In this document: one piece after another, positions 39,225 through 50,109 of the stretch
Layout: every line of letters begins with the position of its first letter
Position numbering within the stretch: position 1 is the stretch's first letter
NCBI GenBank assembly: GCA_021613335.1
Contig: JAJTWR010000437.1
Coordinates: 617,001-681,000, forward strand
DNA length: 64,000 nt
From: Whitmania pigra
Lineage: Eukaryota > Annelida > Clitellata > Hirudinida > Haemopidae
Direction: 5' to 3'
The notes under the pieces: model-generated
The model's database searches: none
Told to the model about the DNA's origin: nothing
Seen by the model: the letters and a program-made list of their open reading frames with translations, nothing else
Program-made: the position numbers and the translations under genes

Positions 39225-40440
39225 TTCACTCATTTTGTTAATCAAAGTGCATTTTGGAGGGTTACAAGGTCAGTTTAACATTTTAAGTCATAGAGATCTA
39301 AGATGAAAAGCACTGTTTGCTATTAACCAGTACATTAGTGACACTAGTAAATTATAATGTGACATGCTAATTTAATGTATTTTATAGAAATACCCAAAGA
39401 ACCTTTGTTGAATAATTTTAATTAGTGACATAATTAAACGAATAAATCAAGAGAAATATAAATAAATTCGACTTTCACTTCTGACAAGTGGTCGTTTGTT
39501 CTAAAACAACTTCAAATTTAAACACTTGAAATTTTACTTAAAATTATGAATTAATATTATTAAAGTATGAATTACAAAGCCCTAGGATTGATTTTGGTAA
39601 TCACATATCACGTGTATTTAAAAGGTTGTTAAGGAATTAACTTCATTAAAATAAGGTTACTTTTACAAAACTTTAGCTTAATTTTACAACTGCTTAATAG
39701 CCAGGCAGCTTAATGTACGAACCTTTTGAAATGTTGATTATTAATTATATTTTATTCATAAATTTAAAAAAACTATTGTGACACAAAAACTTACTGAAAT
39801 GAGTAAAGTTATCCAAGATAAATAACCGACTTATTATGCTTTCAACATTTAGATCTTTCGCTATATTGGATAAAAAAATCTTTTTTTTAATCTTTAGCTT
39901 GGCCATTTTGGCATAACCCCCAATATGGGCATAATGTAAACTTTAAGGGTTATATGAATTAAGTACTGTGAAATTCTAATATTAAGACATGATTTTGCTA
40001 ATAATCATAATATATAGAAACTTGAAAATATATTAACAGAATTGCATTTAAGACCTTATTGGATATGCGATAAAAAAATCTGGTTAAATTAAGGAAAGCT
40101 TTTGTTCAAATCATGGAAATTTATCACCTTTTTTTAGTAAAATCAATGCAATATTTAATTTGTGTTGTAATAAAAAATTGTAATTTTAAATTGTATTTTA
40201 ACATCTTCTGAAAGTATCCCGACTGTATCTATTGACAGTAGTGCGAGGTATCGGTATCAATGTTTTGTGCGCCGATACTGATATTTAGGGTTAGGTTTGA
40301 TAAAAAAAAGAATAACCGTTAAAAAAGATAAGACCATAAAACTTGTCACAAACTACTTGCGTTCCTCTTCTGCGATGTTTCTTCCGATGTTTGATTGTTT
40401 TGTGTGTTCGCTTAGCCTGATATTTTAGTTATAGTTACAG
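39225..40440. other. intergenic, no gene recognised
   Basis: AT-rich sequence with no exon-like frame. Near 40236-40300 the block GTATCGGTATC...GCCGATACTGATA resembles a diverged terminal region of a DNA transposon. Similar words (GGTATCGCCGATAC) recur at 47490-47530. Confidence 0.4.
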
Positions 40441-40473
40441 CGATCTTAAAAAACACTGTCGACAGTCAATCGT

Positions 40474-40662
40474 ATGCTAAGTACAAAGCGAGAATATATC
40501 ACAATAGATGCTACTGGTCATTCAAAAATGAGATGTAATGGGTGTGGGATGAGGGCAGCATACAAGCCCGCGTCTAGAACGACGCCGACGGGTATACATG
40601 GAGATTCGTCAACATACAAACTCGTCAACCACTTGCGTCGTCATCACCAGTGGCGCAACTAG
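40474..40662 (+). pseudogene. BED-type zinc finger fragment, hAT-associated
   Basis: A 62-codon frame with MRCNGCGMRA and, about 27 residues later, HLRRHHQW. This is the C-x2-C ... H-x3-H spacing of BED fingers found at the N-terminus of hAT transposases. No downstream transposase follows; a G-rich repeat starts at once. Most likely a truncated transposon. Confidence 0.6.
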
Positions 40663-40701
40663 GGAGGGGCTGGGGGGGGCGGGCGCAAGCCCCCCAGGCC
40701 C

Positions 40702-41315
40702 AATAGGAGAGACCCTGCAATTTTTACAAATCTGATGAGTTTTTTTTGTGGGGGGGGGGGGTTAAGGGGATTTAACTGGTTTGAAACTTTGAGACAGGAG
40801 ATAATTAAACTCATTAATAAATTATTAAAGATACAAAAAAAGACTGCAGACAGAAGATAGTTAAACTCATAATAATAACAATCTGTTCAGTCTTTAATTT
40901 TTTATTGATTATAATTGGTAGTTTTGATTTGAACAGTTTCAAAAATTTTTCGACTGCGTCGGGCTTTCGTCCCTTTTCTAAACTAATAGGAGAGACCCTG
41001 CAATTTTTCCAAATCCGATGAGTTTTTTTTGGTGAAGGGGGTAAGGGGATTTAACTGATTTGAAACAGATGATAGTCAAACTCATTAATAAATTATTAAA
41101 GATACAAAATAAGACTGCAGAAGATAGTTAAACTCATAATAATAATAATCTGACGCCTCTGACGCTATGCACATGGCACTTTATAAATTAATTATTATTA
41201 TTATTATTATTATCTGTTCTATCTTTAATTCTTTATTAATTATAATTGGTAGTTTTGATTTGAACAGCTTCAAAAATTTTTCGACTGCGTTGGGCTTTCG
41301 TCCCTTTTCTAAACT
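40702..41315. repeat. direct tandem duplication with an insertion in copy 2
   Basis: Copy 1 (40702-40984) and copy 2 (40985-41315) both begin AATAGGAGAGACCCTGCAAT and end CCCTTTTCTAAACT. Copy 2 alone carries about 60 bp (about 41153-41216) made of ACGCCTCTGACGCTATGC, a GGCACTTTATAAATTAATT stretch and an ATT run, flanked by CTG on both sides. Confidence 0.85.
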
Positions 41316-41490
41316 TGAGCCCAGAGGAAGGAAGGAGGGTGCCAGCGATGCTTATGGAAAGAGGAGGCGACAGAGTTTTCAGGCGAGCGGGTGTGCCAAT
41401 AAACATAATTTCAGATTTCCGAAGATTCAGTTGAAGAAAGTTGACAAGATGCCAATCATTGATGGCATCCGTGCAATTCCACAAATTCTT
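41300..41490 (-). pseudogene. non-LTR reverse transcriptase fragment
   Basis: The minus frame contains HLVNFLQLNLRKSEIMFIGT followed by an LSISIAGTLL-like block. This matches the post-YADD part of Jockey/CR1-type reverse transcriptases (NxLxLNxxKTExMxxG). It is a short, truncated fragment. Confidence 0.75.
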
Positions 41491-42260
41491 TTAAAAATTT
41501 TGCTGAAAATGGGAGTTCTCAAGGAACGAGTGAAATCCCTCAGTGCCTACTTATTGTCATGTATTAGTAGGTTTTATAATTTGTTCACATTCTGTTCTTT
41601 CGTGTATTAATTTAGACACATTTGTACAACTCATTTAAAAGGTAATACTCTGTCGATGGCGTACGCCGAAACAGACCAGTGAATCCGATTAATAAACAAA
41701 GTTTAAGGTGAGTGATTTTGCTTCAATATGGAAGAAACTAGAAAGACTAGTTGAAAATTTTGCAACAGGAAATGAGCCGTTCTATTTAATCGACCCTGTT
41801 TTGATAAAAATTCATTGTCATGTTTTGATAAAATTCATTGCCTAGTTATCTGAAAAGGAATTATATTATTATAACGTAATTATATACAATATGCTTTTTT
41901 TACTGCAATATTTTTGCCTACTAAACTTTACCTTAATCGCTTATATTAGAATTTTGCAAATGTTGTCATATCAGGAGCGTTTACGTTTTCATTAAAAAGA
42001 AATCAATTTAAAATATATTTATGCAGCAGTTTTAATTATTTTAGAATTTAAAAATGTCTTTATTTGTTTCTTGTTGTATAATTTTCATTTCATAGCCTGG
42101 AAAGACCATATTAGTGTTTGTTGCAATCATCCATTGCATCCCCTTTTCCTAAGCCAGGAGTCTCAACGAGTCCTTTGACAGTCATTTAAAAGCTCCTACG
42201 TGACCTGATTTAATTTTAAAGCAAAGAAGTTTGCTTCTTCCGCTTCATTTATAAAGAATT

Positions 42261-44848
42261 ATGAAATTTCAACATAGTTTCTATTTATTGTGCTTTTTCC
42301 AACATCTATTAGCGAACGATTATCTAATGAAATTGAATGAAAATTTTCCGAATCTGCATAAAATCCCTGCTTTTAAAAATTTTGCTGAAAATGAGAGTTC
42401 TCAAGGAACATGTGAATTCGATATATCGTGCAATAGAGAAAAACGAACATCGCTTGTTTTAAACTTTAAAGATTACCGTAACTTGGTTAGGAAAGCTCCA
42501 TCTCATAGAAATGAAAATCACTGCGATCATTGTCAAGGTTTGTCAATTTTATTAAATTTATTTTATTGTATATTTCAGCAATAATTATAAGTGTGCCATC
42601 GAATATATTAACCCATAATTTCATAGCACACAAACATTTCAACTCTTGATAATTAAACATAATTTGTTGAAAACAAGACTACAATCGACCATGTTTCAAG
42701 AGAATTAATTAAATGACAACTTTAAAAAAAAACATAGACTTTAACTGCTACCATAGTTCTGAAATTGTATAAAACCTAGCATGGTTTCCAGATTCGTTGA
42801 AAGCTCCAGTGGCATTTTTTGTTGGTTTGATGGATAACTTGGGACCAGTGCAACATCATGCTGATGTGATTTTTGACAAAGTTATCACAAATGAAGGAAA
42901 CATTTATCATGAAGGAACCGGACGTGTTACGGCTACTGTTAAAGGAATTTATCACTTCACTGTTGTTATATCGGCGCAAGGCAAGGAAAAGGTAGTCATT
43001 CTTACGCGAGTGTTCTTATATTTGGATGAATATTATTGTGTTTTATTATTCCAACAAACGTCAACAAAGTTCAGTTAATATTTCTCTAAAATTATCTGTT
43101 GCAACGCTTATTATAAGATTATGGACATCCTTTACTTTTAACTAAACTCTTGCTATGTCCAACCATAAATAGCCAAATTAATTTGAAAATTGTGTTATCG
43201 ACAACAATTTCTTATCCGCCTGTGCATTCAAGCATGATGAACATTAATTAGTTTCTAAAGAGAGAAATACATCATAATAATAAAGTGGTTTTTACAAAAC
43301 GAAGAATGACTTAGTCGACTCCTAAAATCTTCGTTTAATTATTCGCAATTTTGTCTATACTCCATTGAACTTCTCAATGTTTATTTTCTCCGGTTTCCGG
43401 AGAACCAGAAGCTCAGCAACTATAAAATAGCACAGTTTACCCCTTCGATATTTCAGATCAATTGTATTGCACTAGGATCGATTTCAAAAGCTTAGAAATA
43501 AGTTCCTAAATAAAAAATAAATTTCGCTAATAGCTATTTGATTAGATCTTAACTTTTTATAAAGCACAATGATGTAATAAACTTTCAACAGACTTTTTGC
43601 CAAATAATCTTTCTGCCACAAGATCGTAAAACCATGGAATGCACTGCCAAATGAAATCGTGAACTCAAATACAGTTTCTCGTTCTAATGCGCTAATGCAC
43701 GACTTTGACTTTAAAAGTTTCTTAACATATATCTGATTATCCTTGCCATTCGTAGCTTGTGTTAATTTTTTTGCATGTAAATTGTCCTTGTGTTAGTGGT
43801 CTCAAGGACCCTTCGGTTTGATGTTTAATAAAATAAATAAGAAGATAATAAGGAATAATGCATGTTGTACTTAAATAGTCCATAAAACAAATAAATATAC
43901 TATAAAACATTAACTAGACGTGGACAATCGTGAACAACCTAAAATCTCTTGCATTATCAGCTCAACATTCCTTTCTCGCTCCTTTCTTTTAATCAATTTA
44001 ATAATTAGTTATACGAGGTTTTTTTGTACATTTTTGTTTTATATATATTTTTGTTGACATTTACAGCTAGTCATTGATCGTAATTTATCGCTTATTAACA
44101 ATTAATCCACGACGTGAAAAATGTCTCTGTTCAATCTCGGTTATTTATGATTTTCTTGCTAAATTTCTCGTTGAAGCCAAAATAATTGAATAGGTTCTGA
44201 TTAATGCATTATCATTGGACTATTCTAAAAAATCGCACTCATTCTTTAAGCAGACCGTTAGTGGCTAAGATGCAGGCAATAAGTGGCTAGAGCGACTAGC
44301 AGTCGTGTAGTCGTTGTTGAAAATAAAATTTGTAACAGTCGTCCATTTGCCGTCATCAAATGCAGCGGCATACCACAGCAGTTGAATAAGGCTCAGGCTC
44401 GCAAACTGGAGAGAGTTTGAGTCAAATTAAATAAGCTCTAATCATCTAATAAATGTGCCATATCTTTTATCAAAATTCAATTTGAACACACAAGTATTAA
44501 ACATTGTTTTAAAATTTTTAACATTAATTTTGATTTTGACTTAATTGATTGAATTAATTTCGTATATTTATATTTAATGGCTAGAAATATGTTTATGACA
44601 TTTCTTTTGTTAAAAAATAATTTAATGATTACTTAACTTTATTCATTAAGGCGGCTGTGATGCTTCTTAAAAATGGTGCCATGGTGGCCACAGTGTGGTC
44701 CGAGAGCGTCCAGTACTGGTCCTCAGCTTCGAATGCAGTGATTCTAAGTCTGGATAAAGGAGATCAAGTGTGGATTATGCTGCTTAACTCAGCATCTTAT
44801 CTTCACGGATATATGTATACCACTTTTTCTGGGTTTTTAATTGCATAA
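42261..44848 (+). CDS. secreted C1q-domain-containing protein, three exons
   Basis: Exons 42261-42537, 42792-42991 and 44651-44848; phases 1 and 0 match; 224 aa. Exon 1 encodes a signal peptide (MKFQHSFYLLCFFQHLLA) and a non-collagenous spacer with a Cys-containing stretch ending CDHCQ. Exons 2-3 encode one C1q/TNF-like jelly-roll domain: KAPVAFFVGL, VIFDKVITNEGNIY, TGRVTATVKGIYHFTV, then MLLKNGAMVATV, DKGDQVWIML and the closing TTFSGFLIA. There is no collagen repeat, so this is a short C1qDC type, proteins often used as soluble lectins in invertebrate immunity. A long intron 2 carries a non-LTR 3' tail. Confidence 0.9.
43600..43860 (+). pseudogene. 3' end of a non-LTR retrotransposon in C1q intron
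   Basis: Plus-strand translation gives WNALPNEIVNS followed by a phase-broken stretch, resembling the WNSLP motif near the C-terminus of CR1/Jockey-like ORF2. It is followed by a UTR-like tail ending in AATAAAATAAATAAG repeats. Confidence 0.6.
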
Positions 44849-46010
44849 TTTTCTAACTTTTATAGCTGGATGAATTTATAACTGATTTCATATGATACTG
44901 TCATAGCACAGTTTACCCCTTCAGTTCATAAAGGTTCACTCTTATTTTTGGCATATTTTATTACTTAGCTATCCAGTATGTTAATGGTTTCAACAACAGG
45001 TTGGTCGAATGGGTTACGTTCCTCTATGTGACAATAACAACAGTCGTTAAGTGTCGTGTTCGCAACCCAGCCTGCACAGCCAGGGAGCCTTCCGTGTGTG
45101 GATGGTATATAAATGGTGGATCAATTAAAAATTGCCTTCACATCCTACCTGGTTACATAAGGCATTCAAAAAATCGGATAAATACAAACGTAGAAATCGA
45201 ATATTTAGAAAATAGAAAAACTGTTTGTATTCTTTAAGTAAGTTATCAAATACCATAATAGAATTGTCCATACGCCTGCAATTGTTATCACCAGACAGTT
45301 GGCCCAGTCTTTGATAGAATTACCTAGTTAATAAATGCAAACTCTGACACGTAAACATTTTGCTACATTGGATAACAAATTGCGCTGAGAAATAATAATA
45401 AAGATAATAATAAAGTAATATAGCATGTTTTTTTATTTTTATAATTTTTTCATTTCGCAAGTACTTCTAGTTTTTTAGGTAAATCTTTTGAGATGCTCAA
45501 ATTACGCAAGCTAATCATATTTATTTTTAATATCACTAAAATATTTTAATATAGATAGAAAGTTGTCAAAGCATAATGTTTCATATTTTTAACTCCTTCT
45601 GAAAGGATTCCGCAATCTTTTGAAACTGCCAATTTGACTAAAGGGCATTTAAAATATGACATTAATTAAACATTTCCTCAATTTTCCGAGATTGTCCAAT
45701 TTGTAAGATTCCAACTAAAAATTTAAATGATAAAACTGTGAACAAAATGAAGATGTAAATTTTTATATAATTAGAAATGATGTATATTTAACATAAGCAA
45801 ATAAAAAAATTATTAATAATTAAAAATAATGTAATGCATTTGATTAAAAATATATTAATAAATTTAATTAAAATTAATTTGCAAGATCTTTTTTATGGAG
45901 CAGATGAATCTCGCCCCATTGTGTCTCTATCATTTCGGCAACTTCATAAGGTCCTTAGTTTTGAAAATATTTCAAACCACATCGTTTCACAAGAGTGATA
46001 ATCATCAGGC
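44849..46010. other. intergenic, no gene recognised
   Basis: AT-rich interval between the C1q and FCP1-like genes. It contains a second copy (44903-44922) of a 20-bp word also found in C1q intron 2 (43427-43446). The 78-codon frame at 45001 has no recognisable motif. Confidence 0.4.
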
Positions 46011-47408
46011 ATGTTTATTGTTGTGCTTTACGACGACCCTAATCCCGGACTTATCACCAAATTAGGAATAAAAGAAGGAAAGAAAGTGATGAAGACCGAC
46101 GTTCTATGTGAGTACAAAACCTCTAAGACAAACGTCCTTAAATGCAACTCGGAAGGCACCGTAACGAAAATATGCACACGTGTTAACGAAACTGTCAAAA
46201 CCGGGGACAAACTGGCAATTATCAAAATATCTCCCAACATTCGTCGTGAAGTTGACGCAGTTAAATTGAAACCGAAAATAAGTAAAGCTTCAATGGAATA
46301 TTTTAGGAATAAGCTAGGCTTTCCATGTTCACTTGTGTATCGATCGAATTCGACTGTTCTGAGTCAAAAGCATACGAACGAATTATTAATGGAAAAAAAA
46401 TTGGTCCTGATTGTTGATCTTGATGAAACGATAATCCATACGTTAGAATATGACGAACCTCAAAACTTCAAAGCGGTATTCCAGTTTCGGTCGCAACAAA
46501 ACGTTAAAGTTCAACACACAAAGCTTCGTCCTTATGTTCACAGGTTCTTGAGAATTATTTCCAATTATTACGAACTCCATATCTTTACATTTGGAACTAA
46601 ATCATATGCAAATGCTATTGTTAAATATTTGGATCCACAAAAAAAGTATTTTAAGAACCGAATACTTTCTAGAGAGGATAGTATTAATAGCAAATATAAA
46701 GTTGACAATCTCAAGCATATGTTTCCAGGAGGTGACAACATGGTTTGTATCATCGACAACTTAGAAACAGTTTGGCAATCAGTTCCAAATATGATACCCG
46801 TTAAACCATATATCTTTACTCCAGAGGAAGCAGAGTTAAATATTGATTCTGCAAAATGCCAGATAACAAAAGCAATAGGTAAGAAAGATGAATTTTCATA
46901 CCTGACCCACGAAGATGAAATTGACGATTACCTCCTCCGCTTAGAAGAAGTTCTTTTGAATATTCATTCTTCCTTTTATGAACAGTATGAGAAAAATCCC
47001 CAATCTCTCGACAACGGTGAATTAGATCTCAAAAACATTGTGCCACAATGGAAAAGAAAAGTCCTTAAAGGTTGTAACATTTTCTTTAGCGATGTTGTAA
47101 TACCAAAACATAGCCTTGAAGACAGTTGGGCTTACAGATTGGCATTGAACTACGGAGCCGCAGTGCAAACAGGCTTAATTGCTGCAGGTCCAGGGAAAAC
47201 AACCCATATTGTCGGAATACGAGAATGCAGGAGAGAAGAAGACGTGGCTCGAAAACACAACATTGCCATGGTCAACATAGACTGGCTCGTTGACAGCATC
47301 GAAAAATTTAAAAGAGTTGACGATAATTTATATCCAATTTCAAAAGGTTCTTCTAGAAGATATGAGCAATATACAAACTTTAGGGGGTGTATGAATTCAG
47401 TACAATAA
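46011..47408 (+). CDS. FCP1/CTDP1-like RNA polymerase II CTD phosphatase, intronless
   Basis: Intact 465-aa frame. An N-terminal biotinyl/lipoyl-like region (GTVTKICTRVNETVKTGDKL, about 49-70), as in FCP1, is followed by an FCPH domain with DLDETIIHT (DxDxT, nucleophile about residue 136), TKLRPYVHRFL, ELHIFTFGTKSYA, RILSRED and CIIDNLETVW, then a C-terminal BRCT domain (about 355-455). FCP1 dephosphorylates the CTD of RNA polymerase II. Two oddities: there are no introns, unlike neighbouring genes, and the FCP1 motif DDREDVW reads DNLETVW, changing the second Asp, a metal-site residue, to Asn. It is about half the usual FCP1 length and lacks a C-terminal TFIIF-binding tail. The stop overlaps AATAAA at 47405-47410. 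Probably a retrocopy or derived paralogue with reduced or altered activity. Confidence 0.85.
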   Translation: MFIVVLYDDPNPGLITKLGIKEGKKVMKTDVLCEYKTSKTNVLKCNSEGTVTKICTRVNETVKTGDKLAIIKISPNIRREVDAVKLKPKISKASMEYFRNKLGFPCSLVYRSNSTVLSQKHTNELLMEKKLVLIVDLDETIIHTLEYDEPQNFKAVFQFRSQQNVKVQHTKLRPYVHRFLRIISNYYELHIFTFGTKSYANAIVKYLDPQKKYFKNRILSREDSINSKYKVDNLKHMFPGGDNMVCIIDNLETVWQSVPNMIPVKPYIFTPEEAELNIDSAKCQITKAIGKKDEFSYLTHEDEIDDYLLRLEEVLLNIHSSFYEQYEKNPQSLDNGELDLKNIVPQWKRKVLKGCNIFFSDVVIPKHSLEDSWAYRLALNYGAAVQTGLIAAGPGKTTHIVGIRECRREEDVARKHNIAMVNIDWLVDSIEKFKRVDDNLYPISKGSSRRYEQYTNFRGCMNSVQ

Positions 47409-47559
47409 AATATTGTTATTATTTTCTGTCTCGTTTTTGCGGAGGCCGGTCGTATTAGTGGCTAATCGTCATGGTTGTTAACATCGCAGTATAGGTATCG
47501 CCGATACTTTTTGGCAAGCGATACTCTCTACCAATTCTTGTTTCGAGAGTTTTAAAATT

Positions 47560-48095
47560 ATAAAAATTTTAATTAATATGTAAAGTTCTTATTTCCTACT
47601 ATCGTGACATATCGTAACGATCAGAATCAAATATTAGCGACAAAACAAGATTATAATATTTGGAAAGCGATAATATTCAAAATCAAAAAGCGTCAACGTA
47701 AATGCAAAAGTAACCAGCAGCGAACAACTAAATACAATAATCTCTAAAACAGGCGCTCATAAAAACCTCTCAAAACTCGTCTGCCACTCTCAGTCGTGAC
47801 GCCTCACACACTTTCTCTCTCTCTGAGCTTCGCCAGGCTAAAAGCTCTACTGTCGAGTGTATGTATTTTATTAACGTCAATTACTGATTATTAATAAAAT
47901 ACACACGCGCACGACAGTGGACAGTGTCGTCTGCCGTCGCATGCAGCAATATTACGACTACAATCATTGACTCGCATGGTCCCAGGCAGACGACAAAAAC
48001 GCCGCCATCGCGTTCATCCATACCTCCTCGACATAAAACAAAACGCAACAATTAAATAAAATAAATAACATAATTAAATATAGTCAAGACACTGG
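47560..48095. repeat. dispersed repeat, copy 2 (inverted relative to 16.15 kb)
   Basis: Reverse complement of the repeat at 16150-16590, with about 100 additional bases centred on 47860-47940. These include ACGACAGTGGACAGTGTCGT, a near-perfect hairpin. It probably represents the fuller version of the element. Confidence 0.75.
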
Positions 48096-48329
48096 CAAAT
48101 ATTGTTTTTTTTATAAATATTTAAAAAAATCAATTGTTTGTCATCATTAAAATTTAACTTAATATGGACTTTCGCCACATATATGGTGGTGATAGTTTAT
48201 TAACGTCCATTTCATAACTAGATGATTAGGACTGGCGCTATGTTTATATATTATTTGTACGGTGTCAGATGGCCACAGAAAACATTATTTAGGACAATTT
48301 CGGAAGAGTCTCAATAATGGTCTGAGCTG

Positions 48330-48660
48330 CCATTTATTCTCGTGGATCATATGAACACGTCTTTTTTTGAGGGGAACTCACTAAAATATGTTGAAACACT
48401 GGACCAATGATGGAGTCATGTTTCAGCATGACACATCGAGACCGATAAAAACTCTTTTTTGTGAGAGGAATTTAAAGGTTCTGAGGTGGCCAGCTTGCTG
48501 CCCAGACAATGGGAGGCAATATTTCAGCGTTCAGGAACTGAAAGATGCTTTGGCCTAGAAGGAACCGGATGAAATATGCTTGAAACCTTCCTTGGATTCG
48601 TTAACAAATAGAGTTCAAGAATTAATTATTAAAAAAGGAGATAAAATACATTATTGACTT
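48330..48660 (+). pseudogene. Tc1/mariner transposase C-terminal relic
   Basis: The plus frame gives FQHDTSRPIKT and LKVLRWPACCPDN, equivalent to QDNARPH and LxWPAxSPDLN around the second and third catalytic acidic residues. The third acidic residue context is degraded and stops interrupt the frame. Confidence 0.75.
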
Positions 48661-49082
48661 TTATATAAATAATAATTTAAAAATTTGATTATAAGTAATT
48701 TGAAACTTTATGCTCTCTAGTTTCTTGTTCCTGTATATATTTTTGGGTATTTCCGGTTTTTATCGAAAATCTTACAAAATATTTGTTTGAGATCATTAAA
48801 TTTGATAAGTTTGTAAATCTAAAGTGTTTCAGTACATTGTGTGATAGTTTAGTACATAAAATGATATCGTAAAAATACGTTACTGGGTCAAATTTTTGCA
48901 ACGCCCTACATATGAGAAATGCAGAAAAAGAACGCAATTCGCCATACCAATGCTTGAAGTGTGTTCGAGCGAACATTTTGAAATGTTTTTATTTCTGAGT
49001 CTAGCAAAATGGTAAACATTGTAATCATTTTTTTAAATGGTGATAATAATAATATATAGAAAAACAATAGTAGCAATAATAA

Positions 49083-49137
49083 TAGTTCATTTATATGGCG
49101 CCTTAAGCATAGCGTCAGGGACGTCTTGGTTCTTGGA
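49083..49137. repeat. short dispersed repeat copy (reverse orientation)
   Basis: AATAATAGTTCATTTATATGG followed by GGCGCCTTAAGCATAGCGTC and TTGGTTCTTGG, matching the 31.3-kb copy with the central core inverted. Confidence 0.55.
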
Positions 49138-49654
49138 TTGGAAATAATATTGGTATTGCTATTGGCAATACTTTTAAACTAAGTATTGTTATTGGTGTTG
49201 CCAACACTTTTATAAAGTATTGTTAACAACCCTGCTAATAATCCCTCGATCGGATAAATAAATAGACATTTACGCAATAATGCTCACATTTTTAAACCTT
49301 TTATTTGTACTGAATGCGATGAATAATCATTGGAAAAAAACTGCACCAAAATAGTTTATTATCACGTTGGATGTAAGGCCTAACATAGTAATATTTTAAA
49401 TATAAATAATGATGGAATGAAATGTCAGGAAAGTTGAACAAACTGTGACTGACGTAATAATTTTGTAATAGAAATAGAGAACATGAGATTATTTAGGTTT
49501 TAAGATTGTGCATAGATAAATTTTAAGAGGCAATGATGCAACAAAAAACTTTCTAAAAGCACCTTGATTTATTATAGATTTGGGTATTATAGATCAATTC
49601 AACTATTGGAAGACTTTTGGTTAGGTCCAAATTCTTGTGCATGGATCCAGCCAA

Positions 49655-50070
49655 GAACAAAATAGCCCCGTCAAAACAGCCCCGACATGTTTACATGAAC
49701 TTTTCAAATTAGTATTTAATATAAATTATCGATTGACAAGCAACATGTGCAATCTGCACAAAAAGAATTTATCAGACTTAACTCATTTAGTCACGAAGGT
49801 TCCTTTGATCGTTTAATTTGTTTTGGTCCTTCCCCGAGTTCCTGTTGCAATGTGTACAATGAAGGGTTTGATTTGGAATTGGAATTTAATCTATGTTATC
49901 GATTGACGTACAACATATTCGAGCCACACGAAGTGAATCACCTTATTGAACTCACCTTATCCTCAGGTCATGTGGACATGTAACAAATCCACAATGAACC
50001 AATTTTACCGCTATTTTGACGGGGCTATTTTGTCGCTGAGCTGTTTTGACGGGGTGCTATTAAGACGAGA
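49655..50070. mobile_element. degenerate foldback-type element, short arms
   Basis: The left arm has AATAGCCCCGTCAAAACAGC at about 49664-49685. The right arm has its inverted counterpart TATTTTGACGGGGCTATTTT and CTGTTTTGACGGGG at about 50013-50057. Same 14-bp unit as the large element at 56.5 kb, but with few copies and an unrelated loop of about 320 bp. Target duplication not identified. Confidence 0.7.
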
Positions 50071-50109
50071 ATGTCCCTCAGCCTTACAAAAGCTTTATGA
50101 ACAATGGTA

